From Ustilago trichophora (taxonomy: Eukaryota > Basidiomycota > Ustilaginomycetes > Ustilaginales > Ustilaginaceae), in the NCBI GenBank assembly GCA_900323505.1, contig OOIN01000021.1, positions 186,001 through 250,000 on the forward strand: a stretch of DNA of 64,000 nt. Direction: 5' to 3'. The position numbers were made by a program, and so were the translations under genes. Below, piece by piece: positions 58,019 to 64,000 of this stretch (its first letter is position 1; each line of letters starts with the position of its first letter). The notes under the pieces are model-generated. The model was not told the DNA's origin, did not search any database, and saw only the letters and a program-made list of their open reading frames with translations.

Positions 58019-59235
58019 GATGATAAATCTGAGCCTTTTAGTGGAAGGGGGAAGAGGTGTTGTGCAGTGAAGAAGCCGAAGCTGCGATGTCTGTGATGTA
58101 GCGGGTTGCGGAAAGGGGTATGTGCAACGTTATCAGACGAAGATGTTGGTGGGTAGCGGGAAGGAAGGACGTGGCCGAGCTAGGAGCTTATGTACCATCT
58201 GTGATGGACCGAGCTGCGGACGCTGGAATCTTTGGCCACCGATTCGGCACTTTGCACGTTTGCCGCACAGACTTAATCGCGGACAAGAAGAATGGCTTGA
58301 CACAAGTTTTTGCGTCAACTCAAAAGTTTGAGGATCCGCGTTGTAGAGAGTGACCGTGGAGACGGATTCGTGTGCTTCTCATTGGCCACAGTCTATGTTC
58401 GACGCCGATCCACTCTGTTCTCTGCCAGAATCACACTTTGGTACAGCAGGCGGTGTCGGCAATATTTCACAGGAAGTCACGAAGATCCTTGGCTTGGTGA
58501 CGTTACCAGGCAGCTGTGAGAGGTACAAAGTCGACGCGAGGAAGGCTGTGGAAGTGTTCTTGTTGCGCGTCGATCACTGCTCTAGTGCCTTGTGGAACAA
58601 TTTTGACAGGTCAGAGCATCGGCTGGAAGAAAATCATCCATGCGTCAGCCTAAGTGGAAAATCAACTTCCAACTTGGTCGCGTATCTTCTCCAATTTTGT
58701 CGAAGTCTCGAGCATCAACCATGTTCTTCTTCGCCATTCCAGACTTTTTATTTCTTTGGATGATAGCGCCGAATCACCGATGAAAGTTAATCGGGTCTTG
58801 ATCGCTTTATGTGAGATCCGAAGCTACATTTTGGGCTTCTAAAGTGTAAACGTCGACGCTGTAACATGACAATGGTTTCACCACGGGTTTGCTTCTCGAG
58901 GGTGGCACACGACTCAGCTCCCTCTTTGAGAACTTTTTTCTCTTTTGCTACGTCAGCCTTGTCAACTTAGGGTTAGGGCACATATCGCTTCAACTCAGCA
59001 CGGTGCGCATTTTGGAATTCACCGATATCCGAGAACCAAGAAGGTTGGACTCAGCCACGATTGCAAGACCGTGACTCATACACAGCAGTTGTCCCACCAT
59101 TCTTTCATCTATCTGACACGACATCCACAGCAAAGGCCCAAGAATCAGTCGGACCAAGCATCGACAACGTCACACGACAAGCGTTGGTGTCCGTTCCTGA
59201 CCATCACAGATCGAGCACAGCTTCGACTCTAAGCA
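58019..59235. other. Divergent promoter region between hsp70 and the NFX1-like gene
   Basis: 1.2 kb with no gene. Holds both promoters. Two adjacent telomere-type hexamers TTAGGG lie at 58967-58978. GAA/TTC words occur (for example near 58728) but no canonical three-unit heat-shock element could be defined by eye. Confidence 0.6.
58967..58978 (+). promoter_or_regulatory. Double telomere-type hexamer TTAGGGTTAGGG
   Basis: Two exact TTAGGG units, 258 bp upstream of the NFX1-like start. Such telobox words act as binding sites for Myb-type telobox factors in promoters of other fungi; here function is inference. Confidence 0.45.
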
Positions 59236-62200
59236 ATGTCAGAAGCCACAGCAGTTACTTCTGCTGCCCAGTCGTCATTGCCAGCCATCGACAATCTTCG
59301 TCTGCAATCAGATCCATCAGCAAGCGCATCTTCATCATCTCAATCTAGTCGTGGACGCAATCGAGCAAGCGGTCGTGGTCGTGGACGAGGCAAGAAGAGC
59401 GAAGGCTCCAACATAGATCGTACACCCCAAGCATCAAATAGCTCCTCAGCACCAGCCATTGCAGGCGGTTCTTCCCAGCCGCCATCAAACTCAGCACAAG
59501 GTGCACCAAAGCCTAAGAGAATTCGCCGCAGGGGCGGTGGCGACAAGTCCAACAAACCTAATGGCGCAGCTACAGAGCCTCACTCCAACCAAGACGATCC
59601 GCAACATGCCACTGCGCCATCACGCTTAGCATCTCGCCGCCAGCAGTTTGGTGGCAAGCTCACCGGCAGCGCTACAAGTGGCCCGTCACAACCTAACACA
59701 AACGGCTCCAAGCCATCTCAGAATGGCAAAGCCAAGAAACCAGTCGTCAAGGCGCCAGCAATCGCCGAGCCCGTCGAGTATGCCGACTTGCGTTCGCGTC
59801 TACTAGCAGAGCTCTCGTCTGGAGAGTACGACTGCGTCATCTGCTACAGCACCGTCACCACACGCCAAGCAACCTGGTCGTGCTCGCAATGCTACTCGGT
59901 CCTCCACCTGCCCTGCGTTCGCAAATGGGCCGAGAGCAGCGTTAAGAAGGCCGAGGAACACAATGCCATGCAAGAAGATCCCGAGATTCGCAATCGACGC
60001 GGCACTTGGCGATGTCCGGGATGTCAGTATGCTCGGGAGGATGTGCCCAAAATTTACTGGTGTTGGTGTGGTCGCACCCAAGATCCGCCTGGAGGTCGAG
60101 GTGCCAACCCTCACGGCTGTGGCCAGCGTTGCAGCCGTGGCAAGTGTGCACATGGGTGTGCAGATTCTTGTCATCCTGGTCCCTGTCCACCGTGCGCGGT
60201 CACCGTATCGCAACAGTGTTTCTGCGGAGCAAAAACCATCCCCATGCGCTGCTCGCAAACCTCAGCCAAGGAAGCTCGTCTTTCTGCCCTAAACCAGCGC
60301 GGCACCTCTTGTGGAGATGTTTGCGGCAAGAAGCTCGATTGCGGCGTGCACTCGTGTCACGACACATGCCATCCGGGCGATTGTCAGCCTTGCGCCGTCC
60401 AAGTGGAAGCACGCTGTTACTGTGGAAAGCACACCAAGACCATGCGCTGTGGAGACGGCACGCCTCGCGATAGCTTCGACGACCAGACTCAAACCAGCTT
60501 TCAAGGCCGCTTCGCTTGCCAAGAGCAGTGCCATCGCACCTTCGATTGCGGGGTGCACTCTTGCTCCAAGCCTTGTCACGCTCGCCATGTCGAGCGCCCC
60601 ATATGCCCTTCCTCGCCTCAGCTCGTAAAGACATGCCCCTGCGGAGCACAGCCCATCACGTCTCGTACCTCCTGCCAGGATCCAATTCCGACCTGTGGCA
60701 ACATTTGTTCCAAAATGTCCGTATGCGGTCACCCTTGCCCATCTGTTTGCCACCTCGGCCCGTGTCCTCCGTGCCAGGTCCCCGTCTCGACTCCATGCCG
60801 ATGTGGCGAGACGAAGCAGAGCCGCACCTGTCACGAACGCCAGCAGGAAGAACTCGAAGGACGACAAGAGGTACTTTGCGCTACCGTGTGCCAGTCGCTG
60901 CGACACTGTGGAAAGCATCAGTGCAACCGTCAATGCTGTCCACTCTACTTCCAGGCCAAGAACAAGTCGAAGAAACGACCCACTTTGGCCGAATTGCACG
61001 CCATGGACCCTGCCGGTTTGCACGAGTGTTCTATTCCATGCTCCAAGCCGCTTGCCTGCGGTCTCCACGATTGTCCCATGACGTGCCATCGCGGCGCTTG
61101 CCCGCCATGCCTTCAAGCCAGCTTCGAGGAACTCATCTGTCACTGCGGCCGCACCGTGCTGGAGCCTCCAGTGCCTTGTGGCACGCAGGTGCGTTGCAAC
61201 TTCCCCTGCGTGCGCCCACCGCCAAGCTGCGGACACCCCAAAATGCCCCACGACTGCCACGAGGAGGAACCATGTCCACCCTGCGTCTACCTCACCGACA
61301 AGGTGTGCCACTGCCAGAAGCACATTGTCAAGAACGTGCCTTGCAGCCGATCGCGTGTTTCGTGCGGTCAGCTATGCGATGCGCTACTCAACTGCGGTTT
61401 TCACCGTTGCCAGGGCATCTGTCATATCGCCGGTCAAGAATGCGCACCCTGTGCACAGATTTGCGGTAAGCCACGACGACTGTGTCAGCATCCATGCCAG
61501 GAAAAGTGTCATGCGCCCTCGTCCTGTCCCGAAGTGGAGCCCTGTCAGGCTGTCATCACCCTGCAATGCCCCTGTGGCAACCTTCAGTCTCGCACCAAGT
61601 GCGGTGTTTCGATGCACGCGCCCAACAAGGAGAAGTCGCTCAAGTGCAATGACTCGTGCATGATTGCCCAACGCAACGCCAAGCTTGCCGAAGCATTGGG
61701 CCTCAACCCTTCGGAGAAGGCGGCACCAGCTGCGTACGAGTACGAGACGCTCGCCTACTATGCCGTGCCCAGCAATCGCAAATTCTGTGATGAGGTGGAA
61801 GCGACGCTGAACGACTTTATTCGATCGCCTCGAGCCGGCATGATCTTGCCACCAGCAAACAAGTTCCAGCGCAAGTTCACACACGAGCTCGCCGCTGTCT
61901 ACAAGCTCGCCAGTGAGAGCGTGGATCAGGAGCCACGACGTAGTGTCAGTATTCGGCGGAAGCAGGACAGCCGCATCCCCAAGCCTCTCATCACCGAGGC
62001 CTTTGCCGCGGCGCGCGCCTCGCTGATGTCTTCGCAGCAGCAGCAGCAGCAATCGCAGAGCAAGTCTGTTGGGCTTGCACAGCTGCAACGACCTAGCGCC
62101 GAGGCGCCCAAGCCGCTCAATGCCATCTTTTTGCCGGGAGTGTTTGGACACGATCAAAACTCACTGCGAACGCTTCTGCAGCCAGTGCTGCGAACCATCA

Positions 62201-62754
62201 ACTTTTCGGTTACGTGGAAGGGCGACGAAGATGTCCTGGTCACCTCGGCCGACTCTCCGCTGCGACTCATCATGATGAAGACTGAGCTCAAGTCGCTCGT
62301 TCGTAGGGAGCAATTCGCCCGCGATGTCATCCTGTGCACTGTTGACGCCAGTAAGAATGTCGTGCGCCGAGAGGACGAGCCGATGCTCAGCGGCAGCAGT
62401 CGAGGAGGTGCAGCATGGGGTTCGTCAGCCATGAAGCGAGGCGGTGCCGGTACCAGCGGTAGTGGGACGGCGGGGATTGCCAAACCAAGCTCTGGGCTGG
62501 TGGGAGATCGGGGCTGGGCGTCTGTTGCTTCTGGGTCTGGTCGGAACTCGCCCGCTCCAGTAAGTGAGCCTGTGTGGGGTCAACCAACCATGGTCGCGAC
62601 GCAGTCTAGTGGTGCCCGCACGACAGCACCCATTGCTGGGATCATTGCCAACCCGAACGCACCTGCTGCTGGTACCGCTGCGGCTGCTGCTCCAGCAACC
62701 GAAGCGGCAGTGCCAGAGGGACCTGTTCCCGAGAGCTGGGAGGATGACAACTAG
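59236..62754 (+). CDS. fap1: NF-X1-type zinc finger protein (FAP1/NFX1 homologue)
   Basis: 1172 residues, single exon, ATG at 59236. Residues 1-180 are disordered, with an RGRGRGKK run and RIRRRGGG. A RING/PHD-like finger at about 198-260 (CVICYSTVTTRQATWSCSQC, LHLPCVRKWAES, WRCPGCQ) suggests E3 ligase activity. About nine NF-X1 fingers follow, of the form C-x-H-x-C-x3-C-H-x-G-x-C-x2-C, for example CGVHSCHDTCHPGDCQPC and CGLHDCPMTCHRGACPPC. An R3H-like domain lies near 850-910 (FCDEVEATLNDFIRSP), then a region with FSVTWKGDEDVLVTSADSPL resembling the C-terminal fold of FAP1/NFX1. The end is Gly/Ala-rich. Yeast Fap1 binds Fpr1 (FKBP12) and confers rapamycin resistance; human NFX1 is a transcription repressor. 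Confidence 0.95.
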   Translation: MSEATAVTSAAQSSLPAIDNLRLQSDPSASASSSSQSSRGRNRASGRGRGRGKKSEGSNIDRTPQASNSSSAPAIAGGSSQPPSNSAQGAPKPKRIRRRGGGDKSNKPNGAATEPHSNQDDPQHATAPSRLASRRQQFGGKLTGSATSGPSQPNTNGSKPSQNGKAKKPVVKAPAIAEPVEYADLRSRLLAELSSGEYDCVICYSTVTTRQATWSCSQCYSVLHLPCVRKWAESSVKKAEEHNAMQEDPEIRNRRGTWRCPGCQYAREDVPKIYWCWCGRTQDPPGGRGANPHGCGQRCSRGKCAHGCADSCHPGPCPPCAVTVSQQCFCGAKTIPMRCSQTSAKEARLSALNQRGTSCGDVCGKKLDCGVHSCHDTCHPGDCQPCAVQVEARCYCGKHTKTMRCGDGTPRDSFDDQTQTSFQGRFACQEQCHRTFDCGVHSCSKPCHARHVERPICPSSPQLVKTCPCGAQPITSRTSCQDPIPTCGNICSKMSVCGHPCPSVCHLGPCPPCQVPVSTPCRCGETKQSRTCHERQQEELEGRQEVLCATVCQSLRHCGKHQCNRQCCPLYFQAKNKSKKRPTLAELHAMDPAGLHECSIPCSKPLACGLHDCPMTCHRGACPPCLQASFEELICHCGRTVLEPPVPCGTQVRCNFPCVRPPPSCGHPKMPHDCHEEEPCPPCVYLTDKVCHCQKHIVKNVPCSRSRVSCGQLCDALLNCGFHRCQGICHIAGQECAPCAQICGKPRRLCQHPCQEKCHAPSSCPEVEPCQAVITLQCPCGNLQSRTKCGVSMHAPNKEKSLKCNDSCMIAQRNAKLAEALGLNPSEKAAPAAYEYETLAYYAVPSNRKFCDEVEATLNDFIRSPRAGMILPPANKFQRKFTHELAAVYKLASESVDQEPRRSVSIRRKQDSRIPKPLITEAFAAARASLMSSQQQQQQSQSKSVGLAQLQRPSAEAPKPLNAIFLPGVFGHDQNSLRTLLQPVLRTINFSVTWKGDEDVLVTSADSPLRLIMMKTELKSLVRREQFARDVILCTVDASKNVVRREDEPMLSGSSRGGAAWGSSAMKRGGAGTSGSGTAGIAKPSSGLVGDRGWASVASGSGRNSPAPVSEPVWGQPTMVATQSSGARTTAPIAGIIANPNAPAAGTAAAAAPATEAAVPEGPVPESWEDDN

Positions 62755-63306
62755 ACTTGCACGCGAATAGACTATTGACACCCTTTCAACAGCAATACAC
62801 TCGCAATATAGTTTGGCAGCATCTTTGGATCAAAGCAACCTGTTGCTTACCGCATGCCTTGCCAGTGTGAATCTACGGCCGCCACGTTTCGAAGATAGTG
62901 AGAGAATTGCATACAGCTCAGCAGTACATACATCCAAGCATCGGGCGGGCCACATGGGAATGCAACATTACAGTATCGGGATCAGCAGCTGTAGATCTTT
63001 GGCAAGATAACACAACATGTTGGTATGCAATTAGCGCTGCGTGGGCTTGTGTATGTTTACAGGCTGCAGATGGCTTTCAATTTCACGCTCTAATTTCTGT
63101 GTTTTTGGGTTGTGTCTGCGTGTGGTTGCGCTTTCCACTTGGGAAACTTTATGCAGGGACCATCTACAGTACGCTCGAGTATCAAGGTTGAAAGCGCGAA
63201 GAGAGAGGGGAGAGAGAGAAAGCTGTTTTGTTGATCTCAAACGCTTCTTCCACCACCATCTTTCAATCCACCACAACCTATAGCTAGCTTCTGAACGCTG
63301 CCCATA
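62755..63306. other. Spacer before the hydrolase gene
   Basis: 552 bp, no gene. Heptamer copies at 62969-62975 and 63165-63171. The right part is the promoter and leader of the partial gene. Confidence 0.55.
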
Positions 63307-64000
63307 ATGGCGCAGCACGAGCGCCCTTCATCATCCGCCCGACCGTCGCCGTTGGATCGTCGGCGGCTGTCTACCATTCAATTCCAATCTCCTTTACCTT
63401 CACCCACTTACTATCCAGAGCATCAACCACAACCACCCGTCTTGCCCAAACGATCGCAACGATACCTCGCGCTACTTCTCAAACCCATCGTACTGCCAGC
63501 GTTGGCTATTGCACTGCCAGCATGGCCGTTGCTCGCCGCAGCATGTGCCATCCCGGTCGTTGGCGTGATGGCCATCCCGATCTTGCTGCTCATCTCGGTG
63601 CTGCTGCTCTACGTAGTCGCGTGGATATGCTATCTTTTCCTTGCGCAGAAGGATCTTCCGGCAACTTGGACAAATGTCCACCGTTGGAGCCCTCGCAACT
63701 TTGCCCCTTTCTTGCCCATCAACCCGATCAGATGCGCAAAAGTCGATCTGGCTGCATTCCGCTATACCCTCACCGCATTTCGTATCATCTTCCCCGCCAT
63801 CTTTGACTGGAGCTATCGCCGTATCATGGTCATCGGCACCACCAAAGGTTCACGCGTGGTCAAAGAGGGCATTCTCTACGGCAGCCCGAGCCGCGGCAAA
63901 AGACTCGACGTCTATCTTCCTGCCGATCCTCCTGCCTCCTCCTCTTCACCGCATCACGGCGACACCAGCCCAAGCAGCAACGGCGTACCCGTCATCGTCG
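63307..64000 (+). CDS. Membrane-anchored alpha/beta hydrolase, N-terminal part (cut by right edge)
   Basis: 231 codons from the ATG at 63307, open to the window end. Residues 1-52 are a Pro/Ser-rich cytosolic-looking lead. Two adjacent hydrophobic segments follow at about 60-85 (LLLKPIVLPALAIALPAWPL and on) and 90-115 (MAIPILLLISVLLLYVVAWI), probably a membrane hairpin. Then WTNVHRWSPRN and FRIIFPAIFDWSYRR lead into KEGILYGSPSRGKRLDVYLP, a short Ser/His-rich insert and PVIV at the edge. The RLDVYLP...PVIV pattern is how many lipase/esterase-type alpha/beta hydrolases begin, just before the HGGG oxyanion motif, which would lie outside the window. The catalytic residues cannot be seen, so the assignment is provisional. 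Confidence 0.62.
   Translation, partial: MAQHERPSSSARPSPLDRRRLSTIQFQSPLPSPTYYPEHQPQPPVLPKRSQRYLALLLKPIVLPALAIALPAWPLLAAACAIPVVGVMAIPILLLISVLLLYVVAWICYLFLAQKDLPATWTNVHRWSPRNFAPFLPINPIRCAKVDLAAFRYTLTAFRIIFPAIFDWSYRRIMVIGTTKGSRVVKEGILYGSPSRGKRLDVYLPADPPASSSSPHHGDTSPSSNGVPVIV

Noticed and set aside
58900..59030. TTAGGGTTAGGG read on the minus strand as a telomerase RNA template (CCCTAACCCTAAG)
   Set aside because: As I recall, the telomerase RNA of Ustilago maydis is processed from an mRNA that also encodes Emi1; no Emi1-like gene is here, and the hexamers sit in a short divergent promoter.

Overview
The window is nuclear DNA of a filamentous or dimorphic basidiomycete, most likely a smut fungus (Ustilaginales: Ustilago, Sporisorium or a close relative). 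The reasons are long, mostly intron-poor genes; short introns with GTAAGT/GTGAGT donors and CTGAC-like branch points; Ser/Ala/Pro-rich disordered tails on otherwise conserved proteins; and wide gene-free spacers full of dinucleotide microsatellites. The species cannot be fixed from the sequence alone. I see no tRNA, rRNA or CRISPR array.

Layout, left to right: a Rab7-like GTPase cut by the left edge (minus); a PIP5K of the Mss4 family (minus); a two-exon CENP-H-like kinetochore protein (minus); a small secreted thaumatin-like protein (plus); a Sfr1/Mei5-like recombination factor (minus) divergent from AVL9 (plus); fibrillarin (minus) divergent from gamma-tubulin (plus, four exons); TAF6 (plus); a compositionally odd segment with diverged 100-bp tandem repeats and a possible promoter of its own; LSm2 (minus, five tiny exons) sharing a 327-bp divergent promoter with cytosolic tryptophanyl-tRNA synthetase (plus); a 4.9-kb gene-free spacer; an SRPK-type kinase (plus); a disordered protein of unknown function (minus); a 4.6-kb gene-free spacer; a BRCT protein resembling microcephalin (minus, three exons); the SAGA subunit Hfi1/Ada1 (plus, three exons); a 2,240-bp pogo-type DNA transposon; the replisome scaffold Mcl1/Ctf4 (minus, two exons); a cytosolic Hsp70 ending in EELD (minus); an NFX1/FAP1-type zinc-finger protein (plus); and the N-terminal part of a membrane-anchored alpha/beta hydrolase cut by the right edge (plus).

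Most genes are housekeeping functions in chromosome biology (CENP-H, Sfr1, gamma-tubulin, Mcl1, BRCT protein), transcription and RNA processing (TAF6, Hfi1, LSm2, SRPK, fibrillarin) and membrane traffic (Rab, PIP5K, AVL9). There is no operon-like organisation and no clear functional cluster. Exon junctions were worked out by hand from splice sites, frame continuity and family conservation.

The less ordinary content is outside the genes. A palindromic heptamer TAC(A/T)GTA is strongly over-represented in spacers: 22 hand-counted copies outside the transposon, one in coding DNA. The pogo element has perfect 46-bp inverted repeats that each contain a doubled 12-bp word, and it sits 61 bp from the mcl1 stop codon. 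The segment at 23.0-24.0 kb carries repeats that I cannot assign to a known family.
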